Of a stretch of DNA of 42,164 bases, positions 1 through 7,811 are shown piece by piece (positions within the stretch are counted from its first letter, which is position 1; the number at the start of each line of letters is the position of its first letter). The notes below the pieces were generated by a model that was not told the origin of the DNA, did no database searches, and saw nothing but the letters and a program-made list of their open reading frames with translations. A program made the position numbers and the translations under genes. Origin of the DNA: Alphaproteobacteria bacterium (GTDB lineage: Bacteria > Pseudomonadota > Alphaproteobacteria > UBA9219); contig JAFALY010000024.1 of assembly GCA_019233975.1 (NCBI GenBank), positions 1 through 42,164 on the forward strand, given 5' to 3'.

Positions 1-1
1 G

Positions 2-781
2 GGCCATGATCGCGATGAAGGTGCTCGCACTGATCGTTCCAAATCACAATGGAGCCGTTCCGGTCGCAAGGATTTTCAGAAGCCGTATCAGAAATCAGAA
101 AAGCGTTTTGACCGCGACGGTGAACGTAAACATGACTTTAAGTCTGATCGCGCACCGCAAAAGCGCTTTGATCGTGATGAGAAGCGTGAATTCTCTAAAG
201 ACGGTGCTTGGGAAGGCAAGAAGCATTTCCCGAAAGGTGAAAAGCGTTTCGACCGCGACGGTGAACGTAAACATGACTTTAAGTCTGACCGCGCACCGCA
301 AAAGCGCTTTGATCGTGATGAGAAGCGTGAATTCTCTAAAGACAGCGCTTGGGAAGGCAAGAAGCATTTCCCGAAAGGTGAAAAGCGTTTCGACCGCGAC
401 GGTGAACGCAAACATGGCTTTAAGTCTGATCGCGCACCGCAAAAGCGCTTTGATCGTGATGAGAAGCGTGAATTCTCTAAAGACGGTGCTTGGGAAGGCA
501 AGAAACGCTTTCCGAAGGGTGAAAAACGTTCCGACCACGATCGTGAACGCAAACATGACTTTAAATCTGACCGCGCACCGCAAAAGCGCTTTGATCGTGA
601 CGAGAAGAGCTTTGGTCGTAAAAATTACAGCGATGGTGACAGGCCTGAGCGTCCTTTTGGCAAGTTTGCTGGCAAGGGCGACCGCCCTAACCGTGGGCCA
701 TCTAAATCCGGTGGAAAGCCATTTAAGTCAGGCGGCCACAAGGGTGGTAAGCCAGGCGGACGGCCAACAAAGGGCAAATAA
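2..781 (+). CDS. C-terminal tail of a basic, repeat-rich protein (5' end outside window)
   Basis: The frame that starts at base 2 is open from the window edge to TAA at 779-781, so about 259 C-terminal residues of a longer protein are visible. The tail is very rich in Lys, Arg, Asp and Phe. It consists of 47-residue repeats built on motifs such as EKRFDRD, KSDRAPQKRF and EGKKHFPKG, and ends in a Gly/Lys-rich stretch (GGHKGGKPGGRPTKGK). No catalytic domain is in view. Tails like this are known on RluB-type 23S rRNA pseudouridine synthases and on DEAD-box RNA helicases, where they bind RNA; which of these it is cannot be decided here. Other frames of the same DNA are also open because the repeat unit lacks stops in them, but only this frame gives an internally repetitive, natural-looking protein ending in a clean stop. 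Confidence 0.72.
   Translation, partial: GHDRDEGARTDRSKSQWSRSGRKDFQKPYQKSEKRFDRDGERKHDFKSDRAPQKRFDRDEKREFSKDGAWEGKKHFPKGEKRFDRDGERKHDFKSDRAPQKRFDRDEKREFSKDSAWEGKKHFPKGEKRFDRDGERKHGFKSDRAPQKRFDRDEKREFSKDGAWEGKKRFPKGEKRSDHDRERKHDFKSDRAPQKRFDRDEKSFGRKNYSDGDRPERPFGKFAGKGDRPNRGPSKSGGKPFKSGGHKGGKPGGRPTKGK
98..607 (+). repeat. 141-bp in-frame tandem repeats (about 3.6 copies)
   Basis: Copies begin at 98, 239, 380 and 521, each exactly 141 bp (47 codons) after the last. The fourth diverges after about 85 bp. Copies 1 to 3 are almost identical at the DNA level, including silent positions, which points to recent duplication or ongoing homogenisation. The period is a multiple of three, so gain or loss of a copy would change tail length without a frameshift. 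Confidence 0.9.
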
Positions 782-785
782 AATA

Positions 786-807
786 CAGATGAGTTTAGGT
801 TCATCTG
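786..807 (+). terminator. Hairpin after the repeat protein; weak terminator candidate
   Basis: CAGATGA and TCATCTG form a perfect 7-bp stem around an 8-nt loop, 4 nt after the stop codon. The following bases (GTATGTATTTGTTAT) are T-rich but are not a true U-run, so termination efficiency is uncertain. Confidence 0.4.
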
Positions 808-939
808 GTATGTATTTGTTATAATTCTAAAAAATCTGGCTCGTGGGAGTAATGATCGTTAATTCCCACTAGTCATGGCTTATTGAATATGCTTGTATGC
901 ACCGCATCAAACCAACCGATTTCCTGCGGAGAATTAGCC

Positions 940-1524
940 ATGAAAAATATCCTCAAAATTTGCGCGCTTAGTGGTTTTATGGCGATGGTGTCTTTTGCCG
1001 CCCATGCTGACAGCTTTATGGACGACCTGAAAGCGGCGGTAGCTTCCGGTAACATGGAAAAGGTCGATGTTTTGGCTGCGAAGAACCCCAAGCAGCAAGG
1101 TGAAATTGCGGCTTATCTGCTCCAACAGGCATCGGCTGATAGCTCGTCCGACGCAGACAAGGCTGCCAAGCTGTTTAAGGAAGCCAAGTCTTATGTCGCT
1201 CAAATGGACAAAGAACAGGCCCAGCAGGCGGTAACGGAAATAACAAGCATGTTGACCTTGGCTTCCAGCAGCACCTTTGAGACAGCACATCCGGATGCGG
1301 CGGGCGATATTCTGGCCGCAGCCGTGTTTATGACCAACCAACCCAGCATCGCGACTTTGGCCCCCGGTTTGAACGCCACAGCGTTGGGCGATGCGAAAGC
1401 CTATGCTGATAACGCTCCGGCAGGTGTGAAGGCGGAGCTGGATGACGCCGTTTCTCTAGCGCAGTCACAGGGTTCGGCTCCGAACGCGCACCACAACAAC
1501 CAACACATACCGACTGGTCACTAA
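940..1524 (+). CDS. Secreted protein of unknown function, first gene before the polysaccharide export genes
   Basis: This is a 194-residue protein. The ATG at 940 follows a GCGGAGAA ribosome binding site. An upstream in-frame ATG at 883 would put a polar stretch in front of the signal peptide and was not used. Residues 1-23 form a typical signal peptide (MKNILK, hydrophobic core, cleavage after AHA). The mature part is Ala-rich and predicted helical, rich in Asp, Lys and Gln, and ends in a His/Asn-rich tail (HHNNQHIPTGH). I recognise no family. It lies 55 nt upstream of the outer-membrane barrel gene on the same strand, so it is probably co-transcribed with the export genes and may act in the periplasm or at the cell surface. 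Confidence 0.75.
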   Translation: MKNILKICALSGFMAMVSFAAHADSFMDDLKAAVASGNMEKVDVLAAKNPKQQGEIAAYLLQQASADSSSDADKAAKLFKEAKSYVAQMDKEQAQQAVTEITSMLTLASSSTFETAHPDAAGDILAAAVFMTNQPSIATLAPGLNATALGDAKAYADNAPAGVKAELDDAVSLAQSQGSAPNAHHNNQHIPTGH

Positions 1525-1579
1525 TTGACCATTCCTTCCTGTGGACACATTCGTGTCCGCACAACGTAGAGGTAGACTC

Positions 1580-2881
1580 ATGAAGAAACAGACCCTTTTG
1601 ATCGCCGGCTTGTTGTCCGTTGCCTATGTTGGGCATGCATCGGCTAATGCCGATCTGTTCGGTAACTCAGCGCTTATCGACGGTTCTGCGGAAATCCGCA
1701 GGACGACGACGGAATCGTTCGATCCTATCCGTGGTCAGTCTGTCACTGATCGCGCCCGTCCTGACTTTGACGCGACGCCGATCGATATTTCTTCATTCCA
1801 GTTCTACCCTACGCTTGGTGCGGGGGCGACCTATAACTCCAATATCTTCTCACAGCCGAAAGATAAGACCAGCGACACGATTTGGGATCTGCAACCGGCG
1901 GCCGCTTTGGTGTCAAACTGGGGGCGTAATGCACTGTCTATTTCGGGCACCAGCGACTTTGGGTTCTATTCCAAGAACACTGATCAGAACACAAAGTCAG
2001 GCAACCTGCAGGTTGATGGCCGTTATGACCTTGCGACGCAAACGTGGCTCGCCGGCAATGTAGGCTACCAGAAGGTGATCGAGCAACGCAGCTCGCCGAC
2101 CTCCCCCGAAAACTCGAAATATCCCGGTACCTACAACCTTTATGATGCCGGCGCCGAATTTAACCGTGCACTGGGTCAGGTGAAGCTCAAGGTCAGCAAT
2201 GACATTTCATACTATGATTATGACAATCTGACGCTTCAGAATGGCACGATTTTATCACAGTTTCAGCGTCATCGCACGGATGACAAGACAGCGAGCGAAG
2301 TTGGGTATGAAGTGACCCAGAACCTGCAGCCGTTTGTGCGCGCTGGTTACAACGTGCGCCATTACACGGATGCAGATGGGCGTAGCTCGAATGGCTATAA
2401 CCTGGATGCCGGTGTGAAGTCGGATCTTGGTGGTATCGTGACCGCCGAAGCCTTTATGGGTTATCTGCAGCAGAACTATTACCAGATGGGCGACCAAACG
2501 GTTTCTGTTCCCGATTTTGGCGCCAAAATCTTGTGGAACGTGACGGAATTGACTTCGGTTGAGGGCAAGGCTTCGCGTTCGATTGAAGAAACAACGACAC
2601 AGGGAGCATCTTCCTTTGTCGCGTCATCGGGTACTGTCACGATTGCACATGAACTGCGCCGTGATCTGGTGCTTGAAGTCAATGGCAACTACAGCGCGTA
2701 TGACTATAACGGCACCACAGAGCATGATGATAACTACACTGCCGGTGTTGGCGCGCGTTATTTCATCAACCGCAATCTGTCGACCGACGTAACATATAGC
2801 TACTTCCGTCGCGATAGCAGCGTTGCCAATAACGGCTTTGATGATCACACGGGCCTTGTGCACCTGAACATCCAGTACTAA
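1580..2881 (+). CDS. Outer-membrane beta-barrel protein (BBP2-type, polysaccharide locus)
   Basis: This 433-residue protein has a signal peptide ending near ASA (residues 1-19). The rest is dominated by alternating aromatic and polar strands separated by Asn/Asp/Gly turns, as in outer-membrane barrels, and it ends in a strand with C-terminal aromatic Y (HLNIQY). The strands, the length and its place immediately before a Wza-like gene fit the putative beta-barrel porin 2 group (VpsM/EpsL-like) found in exopolysaccharide clusters, where such barrels are thought to help the polymer cross the outer membrane. The start at 1580 is preceded by TAGAGGTAG; a start 13 codons earlier would spoil the signal peptide. 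It is followed after 7 nt by the export protein gene, which supports one operon. The specific role is inferred from context. Confidence 0.8.
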   Translation: MKKQTLLIAGLLSVAYVGHASANADLFGNSALIDGSAEIRRTTTESFDPIRGQSVTDRARPDFDATPIDISSFQFYPTLGAGATYNSNIFSQPKDKTSDTIWDLQPAAALVSNWGRNALSISGTSDFGFYSKNTDQNTKSGNLQVDGRYDLATQTWLAGNVGYQKVIEQRSSPTSPENSKYPGTYNLYDAGAEFNRALGQVKLKVSNDISYYDYDNLTLQNGTILSQFQRHRTDDKTASEVGYEVTQNLQPFVRAGYNVRHYTDADGRSSNGYNLDAGVKSDLGGIVTAEAFMGYLQQNYYQMGDQTVSVPDFGAKILWNVTELTSVEGKASRSIEETTTQGASSFVASSGTVTIAHELRRDLVLEVNGNYSAYDYNGTTEHDDNYTAGVGARYFINRNLSTDVTYSYFRRDSSVANNGFDDHTGLVHLNIQY

Positions 2882-2888
2882 GCGCGTA

Positions 2889-3440
2889 ATGGGCCATATG
2901 ATTAGAATAGTTCTTGCCGCTTTGCTGCTGATCGCTACACCTGTGTGTGCGGCAGATCAGCCGACGCAACAGCCTGGCAACATCAAGGATTACCAGCTTG
3001 GTGTCGGCGACAAGGTGCATGTCACTGTGTTTAACGAACCTGACTTGTCCGGCGATTTTGAAGTATCGTCAACCGGTGTCATTTCTATGCCGCTGATCGG
3101 GCAGGTGCAGGTTGCACAAAATACGATCAGCCAGGTACAGGCCCTGATTACTGAAAAACTGTCTGACGGCTATATGCGTAACCCGAAGGTCAGCCTTGAG
3201 GTCCTGAATTACAGACCCTTCTTCATCCTTGGCGAGGTTATGAAGCCCGGTAGCTATAACTACGTCAACGGTATGTCCGTCGTGAACGCGGTGGCGTTGG
3301 CTGGCGGCTATACCTACCGCGCTGATAAGGGCGATATTACGCTGAAACACAACGGAACGGACGCCAAGGCAGAAAAGGTTGATGAAACCGCCACGGTAAA
3401 TCCCGGGGATGTGATAAACGTTCCAGAGCGCTTTTTCTAA
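2889..3440 (+). CDS. Polysaccharide export protein, short Wza/GumB-like
   Basis: This 183-residue protein has a signal peptide (residues 4-22, ending VCA-ADQ), then the polysaccharide export domain (YQLGVGDKVHVTVFNEPDLSG, about residues 35-110). A SLBB-like segment follows (FFILGEVMKPGSY, then MSVVNAVALAGGYTYRADKG, about 115-155). There is no convincing lipobox before the cysteine, so it is probably periplasmic and not a lipoprotein. It is about half the length of E. coli Wza and lacks the C-terminal helix that forms the outer-membrane pore, so the barrel encoded just upstream may provide that function. A second in-frame ATG lies three codons in (2898); neither start has a strong ribosome binding site. 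Polymer substrate is unknown. Confidence 0.88.
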   Translation: MGHMIRIVLAALLLIATPVCAADQPTQQPGNIKDYQLGVGDKVHVTVFNEPDLSGDFEVSSTGVISMPLIGQVQVAQNTISQVQALITEKLSDGYMRNPKVSLEVLNYRPFFILGEVMKPGSYNYVNGMSVVNAVALAGGYTYRADKGDITLKHNGTDAKAEKVDETATVNPGDVINVPERFF

Positions 3441-3469
3441 TAAACGCCTAAAATAAGATCGGAACAGGC

Positions 3470-5617
3470 ATGGATAATCAGCAGCAATTTTTCAGCATGA
3501 CTGATGTGCGACAGGTTTGGCTTTTTACGCGCCGTAATCTGCGTCACATTGTTGCCGTAACATTGGGCACCATTGTTTTTGCTTTTGTCATGGCACTGGT
3601 CCTGCCTTCGCGATACAAGGGCGAAACGGTTATTATGCTGGACCCGCGTAAGACCAATTTGACCAATCTGACCTCTGTACTGTCTGACATGCCTGCGGAT
3701 AGCTCTGCCATACGCAGTGAAATTGACATTATTACGTCGCGCGCTGTTATTGATCGTGTCATTGAGCAACAGCATTTGATGGAAGACGCCGATTTTAACA
3801 GCAGCCTGAAGGGCATGGGCTGGTTGTTGCGTTTTTTGTCGAGTCACAGCAATGAAGACAAGGCACATCAGGCAGAAGAAGATCGTACAAAGATTGCGGA
3901 GAAACTGTTCAAGCATTTAGAAGCGGAAAATGACGGCCGTTCATACAGTATCAAAATCACGTACTATGATGGAAATGCAGAGCGTGCATCCAACATTGCC
4001 AACGCCTTTGCTGACGAATATTTAAACGATCAGTTAGAAGTTAAGTTTGATGTGGCAAAGCGTGCCAACACTTGGTTGGGCAAGCGATTGGATGAGTTGC
4101 AGACGCAAGTCCGTCAAGCTGAGCATGCTGTAGAAGAGTACAAAACCGCAAATAATCTTGTCGATGTGGGGGATGAAACCCTGACGCAAGAACAGATGAG
4201 CAACATTGATGAGCAACTGGTTGCCGCGCGTGCGGATCTGTCGCAAGCTGAAGCGCGGTTGAACAGCGTCAAGGACGTCAGCGGTTCACGGCTGGCGACT
4301 TCTTCGATGGTGATGGCATCGCCGCTCATTCAGCAGTTGAAGCAACAAGAGGCTGAGGTTCGCCGTAAGGAGGCTGATCTGGCTACGCGGTATGGCGACC
4401 GCCATCCGGCCATGATTGATGTGCGTAATGAATTGCGCAGCATTCAAGACAAGATTGACGAAGAAATGCGCAAATCAATCGCCGTTTTGCGTAATGATTA
4501 TGATATCGCGAAAAGCAAGGTCAGCAGCCTTGAGCAGCAACTTGGCAAACTAAAGGCCGAAGCTGGTGAAGGGAATAAGGCCATGGTCACGCTGCATGAG
4601 TTGCAGCGGCAGGCGAATGCCAACCGCAGCCTGTATGAAGGGTTCCTGGACCGCTTTAAACAGGTTGGCGAACAACAGGATATGCAAATTGCGGATTCTC
4701 GCATTATCGCGCGTGCTAATGTGCCGATTAAGCCGTATTTTCCGAACCTGATCATGTTTTTGGTTGCTGGTGTCGCGCTTGGTATGATCCTGGGGTTCAT
4801 GTCAGCACTGCTGATCGAGTATTTGAACCGTGGCCTGCGGTCGCTTAGTGACGCAGAAAAACTTTATAACGTTCCGGGCCTGGGTATTGTACCGCTTGCA
4901 GACACGGAAGCCGGTCATTTACCGACTGACTACATCATGAAAAAACCGATGTCGATTTTTGCTGAATCCATTCGCTCTGTACGTGCGGCCATTCACTTCT
5001 CAAATGTCGACAAGCCGCCGCGTACCATCGTTATCACCAGCACGATGCCGGGCGAAGGCAAGACGATGTTTTCGACCTCTCTGGCGCGGTTACAGGCCAA
5101 GGCCGGACATAAAGTTATTCTGATCGATGCCGACATGCGCCGCCCGCGTTTGCATAGTATTATGAGCCTCGATAAAACCAAGCCTGATTTGGCAAAATTG
5201 CTGGCGGGCGAAGCCACGCTTGAAGAAGCGCTGCAAAAAGACACCAGCGGTGTTGACGTTATTATTGCCAGCGGCAAAACGACCAATCCACAGGATCTGC
5301 TGACATCGCACCGTATGGAAACGTTGCTGACCCGCCTGGCCGGCGAATACGACATGGTCATTATTGACACGCCGCCAATTCTGGCGGTGGCTGATGCGGC
5401 ATTGGTTGCGCAATCGGCGGATGCGGTTGTCTATATCGCGCGCTGGTCATCCACGCCGCGTGAAGTCATTGGTGAAGGCCTGAAGCAGCTACGTAAGTTC
5501 AATATACGTCTGGCTGGCTTGGTGCTGAACCAGGTTGATCTGGAAGATCGCCGTCAATACGGATATGACGATTATGGCCATTACTATGGCAAATACAAAA
5601 ACTACTACGCCAACTGA
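3470..5617 (+). CDS. Polysaccharide co-polymerase with tyrosine autokinase domain (Wzc-like)
   Basis: This 715-residue inner-membrane protein has an N-terminal Wzz domain (TM1 near residues 25-47, periplasmic coiled-coil-rich segment to about 420, TM2 near 425-450). A cytoplasmic BY-kinase domain follows. Walker A is TMPGEGKT, Walker A' is ILIDADMRRP and Walker B is MVIIDTPP. The last 25 residues hold a tyrosine cluster (YGYDDYGHYYGKYKNYY), the usual autophosphorylation tail. Such proteins control chain length and export of exopolysaccharide together with Wza-type partners, which fits the gene just upstream. The end of the gene overlaps the next reading frame by 32 nt, inside the Tyr-rich tail. 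No glycosyltransferase or Wzy gene is visible near it, so the polymer synthesis genes must lie elsewhere. Confidence 0.93.
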   Translation: MDNQQQFFSMTDVRQVWLFTRRNLRHIVAVTLGTIVFAFVMALVLPSRYKGETVIMLDPRKTNLTNLTSVLSDMPADSSAIRSEIDIITSRAVIDRVIEQQHLMEDADFNSSLKGMGWLLRFLSSHSNEDKAHQAEEDRTKIAEKLFKHLEAENDGRSYSIKITYYDGNAERASNIANAFADEYLNDQLEVKFDVAKRANTWLGKRLDELQTQVRQAEHAVEEYKTANNLVDVGDETLTQEQMSNIDEQLVAARADLSQAEARLNSVKDVSGSRLATSSMVMASPLIQQLKQQEAEVRRKEADLATRYGDRHPAMIDVRNELRSIQDKIDEEMRKSIAVLRNDYDIAKSKVSSLEQQLGKLKAEAGEGNKAMVTLHELQRQANANRSLYEGFLDRFKQVGEQQDMQIADSRIIARANVPIKPYFPNLIMFLVAGVALGMILGFMSALLIEYLNRGLRSLSDAEKLYNVPGLGIVPLADTEAGHLPTDYIMKKPMSIFAESIRSVRAAIHFSNVDKPPRTIVITSTMPGEGKTMFSTSLARLQAKAGHKVILIDADMRRPRLHSIMSLDKTKPDLAKLLAGEATLEEALQKDTSGVDVIIASGKTTNPQDLLTSHRMETLLTRLAGEYDMVIIDTPPILAVADAALVAQSADAVVYIARWSSTPREVIGEGLKQLRKFNIRLAGLVLNQVDLEDRRQYGYDDYGHYYGKYKNYYAN

Positions 5618-6158
5618 GATAAACGTCCGCAGGGCGTGCGCTGCAGCGGCTTTAGTGCTGGCGCTCATGGGGTGCCTGTTTGTTACGCGTCACACTGACG
5701 CGGTAATGAATGGCAACGACATTGTCCATGACGCCATGATTGCTCATCAAGTCGATATGCAATCGGTTTGGGCCTATTCCAATATGCAAACTGAGTTACT
5801 CGCTGCTGACCCTGCCGATATATTTGGCTGGGGCAGGTTGGCGTGGCTGCGGTTCGTACAAGGCAATAAGGTTGATGCGCTTGCTGCCTTGCGGGTTGAA
5901 GATATGTTAAGCCCCATGGAGTCGACGCAGTTGCCGGAGCGTGCTGTTATGTGGCGGTTGCTGCGTGATGTAGAAAAGCCGGATCAGCGCGATTATCAGG
6001 ATAAATTGTGGTTCAAGGCCTACAGCCTGAACCGCGAAGATACATGGCGGTTGGCGCAGGCCAACGGCTGGACGGGCGAGATTGCGGTTGCGCTCGCCAA
6101 ATACTCAAACTCACACTATCAGGAATGGCTGGTGCGCATGCGCGCAGCGCAGCCTTGA
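5586..6158 (+). CDS. Small membrane-anchored protein downstream of the Wzc-like kinase
   Basis: This 190-residue protein has a short polar N-terminus (MANTKTTTPTEINVRR), one transmembrane segment (about residues 19-36) and a predicted periplasmic part of about 150 residues that is helical and Trp/Leu-rich (FGWGRLAWLRFVQGNKVDALAAL). That part recalls a degenerate TPR-like helix pair, but I recognise no family. The chosen ATG lies inside the 3' end of the kinase gene in another frame, giving a 32-nt overlap. An ATG at 5669 would remove most of the membrane anchor. Position and strand make it the last gene of the export operon, so a role in polymer assembly or kinase control is plausible but unproven. 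Confidence 0.68.
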   Translation: MANTKTTTPTEINVRRACAAAALVLALMGCLFVTRHTDAVMNGNDIVHDAMIAHQVDMQSVWAYSNMQTELLAADPADIFGWGRLAWLRFVQGNKVDALAALRVEDMLSPMESTQLPERAVMWRLLRDVEKPDQRDYQDKLWFKAYSLNREDTWRLAQANGWTGEIAVALAKYSNSHYQEWLVRMRAAQP

Positions 6159-6162
6159 CAAG

Positions 6163-7707
6163 TTAGCCCGCCAGCTTCTCATTCAAATAGGTCTGAACCT
6201 GTGACAGGGCAACGCGTTCCTGTTGCGCCGTATCACGGTTGCGGATGGTGACGGTCTGGTCCTTCAGCGTATCACCATCAACAGTGACGCAGAATGGTGT
6301 GCCGGCTTCGTCCATGCGGGCGTATCGCTTGCCGATCGACTGCTTGGCGTCATATTGGCAGATATGCTGTTTGCGCAAATCCTTATAGAGCTTTTCCGCA
6401 ATCTCCGGCATGCCGTCCTTGTTGACCAGCGGGAATATGCCTACTTTTATCGGTGCCAGACTCGGTTTGATCTTCAGCCATTCAGGCGAAGCGCGGCTTT
6501 CGTCGTATTGATAGGATTCGCAAAGCAGGACCAGAACGCCGCGGGTCAAGCCGGCTGCTGGCTCGATAACGTGCGGCACGTAACGGCGGTTCGCTTCCTG
6601 ATCGATATATTCCAAATTGGTGCGGCTATGCTCCTGGTGCTGTTTCAGGTCATAATCGGTGCGGTAGGCGACTCCTTCCAGCTCGCCAAAGCCTGGCGCT
6701 GTGAACGGATACCGGTATTCCAGGTCAGACGTTGCCTTGGAATAATGCGACAACTCGCTTGCTTCAATTTTGTGTTCGTACAGGTTCGCCTTGCTGACGC
6801 CCTGTGCTTCCCACCAGCGCATGCGTTCCTGCACCCAGAATTCGTGCCACATCATGCCGTCTTCGGGTGGCACAAAGAATTCCATTTCCATTTGTTCAAA
6901 TTCACGCGAACGGAAAATGAAATTACGCGGCGTTACTTCGTTGCGGAAGCTCTTGCCAATTTGTGCGATGCCGAAGGGCGGGCGCACGCGTGACGTGTCT
7001 AGAACGTTTTTGTATTGCAGGAAGATACCCTGCGCCGTTTCGGGGCGCAGATACACCTTGCTGTCTTCCGTCTGGAATACGCCGGAATAAGTATGAAACA
7101 TCAAATTGAATGCGCGCGGTTCCGTCAGCGTTCCTGCGTTTTCGGCGTCGGGGCCGATAACTTTGGATTGTTCTGCAGGGCTCAGGCTTGTCAGCGGCGT
7201 TGCTGTTGCAAGATCAAACGGGACAACATCGCCGCCGCCCGCCTTTTGAACCATTTTCTTGGCTTTCTTGGCCAAAATATCCGCCGCATCTTCACCACTC
7301 AGGACTGACAGCATACCAAGAGATTTGCGCTGTCCGGCCTTTTCATAAAAAACTTCAAGGCATAGGATATGGTCCGCGCGGTAACGTCCCTTGGACTCGC
7401 GGCAATCAACCATCAAATCAGCAAATCCCGCCACGTGGCCTGACGCCATCCATGCTTGCGGATGTTGGATGATAGATGTATCGAGACCGACAATCGACAA
7501 CGGGTTGCCATCAGGCCCCAAGGGCGGGCATTCGACCATGTCGCGCCACCACGCATCACGCAGATTGTTTTTCAACTGCGTGCCCAGCGGGCCGTAATCC
7601 CAAAAACCGTTCAGGCCGCCATAAATTTCAGAGGCGGGGTAAACAAAACCGCGGCGCTTGCAGAGTGAAACAAGGCGGCTCATCAGGGATGTTTCGGGCT
7701 GTGCCAT
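6163..7707 (-). CDS. glyS: Glycyl-tRNA synthetase, single-chain dimeric type
   Basis: This 514-residue class II synthetase charges tRNA-Gly. Visible family features are the N-terminal signature GFVYPASEIYGGLNGFWDYGP, motif 2 around GKSFRNEVTPRNFIFRSREF with EQMEMEFF just after it, and a C-terminal anticodon-binding domain (about residues 400-514, starting near LAPIKVGIFPLVNK). This is the alpha2 form known from archaea, eukaryotes and some bacteria, not the alpha2-beta2 GlyQ/GlyS enzyme usual in Proteobacteria. A ribosome binding site (AGAAGG) lies before the ATG. The gene converges on the polysaccharide operon, with 4 nt between the stops. Its only same-strand neighbour is the TPR protein gene upstream, about 104 nt away. 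Confidence 0.95.
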   Translation of the reverse strand: MAQPETSLMSRLVSLCKRRGFVYPASEIYGGLNGFWDYGPLGTQLKNNLRDAWWRDMVECPPLGPDGNPLSIVGLDTSIIQHPQAWMASGHVAGFADLMVDCRESKGRYRADHILCLEVFYEKAGQRKSLGMLSVLSGEDAADILAKKAKKMVQKAGGGDVVPFDLATATPLTSLSPAEQSKVIGPDAENAGTLTEPRAFNLMFHTYSGVFQTEDSKVYLRPETAQGIFLQYKNVLDTSRVRPPFGIAQIGKSFRNEVTPRNFIFRSREFEQMEMEFFVPPEDGMMWHEFWVQERMRWWEAQGVSKANLYEHKIEASELSHYSKATSDLEYRYPFTAPGFGELEGVAYRTDYDLKQHQEHSRTNLEYIDQEANRRYVPHVIEPAAGLTRGVLVLLCESYQYDESRASPEWLKIKPSLAPIKVGIFPLVNKDGMPEIAEKLYKDLRKQHICQYDAKQSIGKRYARMDEAGTPFCVTVDGDTLKDQTVTIRNRDTAQQERVALSQVQTYLNEKLAG

Positions 7708-7811
7708 TAGGACCTTCTGGGTGAATTGAAATTTAACACCCTGTTTTCATAGCATATTTTCGGCATTCGCCAAGCTGAAAGCTGGGCGCAGTTTGAACAG
7801 ATTTGCCTTTA

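Noticed and set aside
98-607. CRISPR-like array
   Set aside because: The repeats are direct, contiguous, 141 bp and in-frame coding, with no spacers.
6-824. A 272-codon frame and two long minus-strand frames over the first repeats
   Set aside because: They arise because a 141-bp repeat without stops in one copy has none in any copy; only the frame ending at 781 gives a sensible basic-tail protein.
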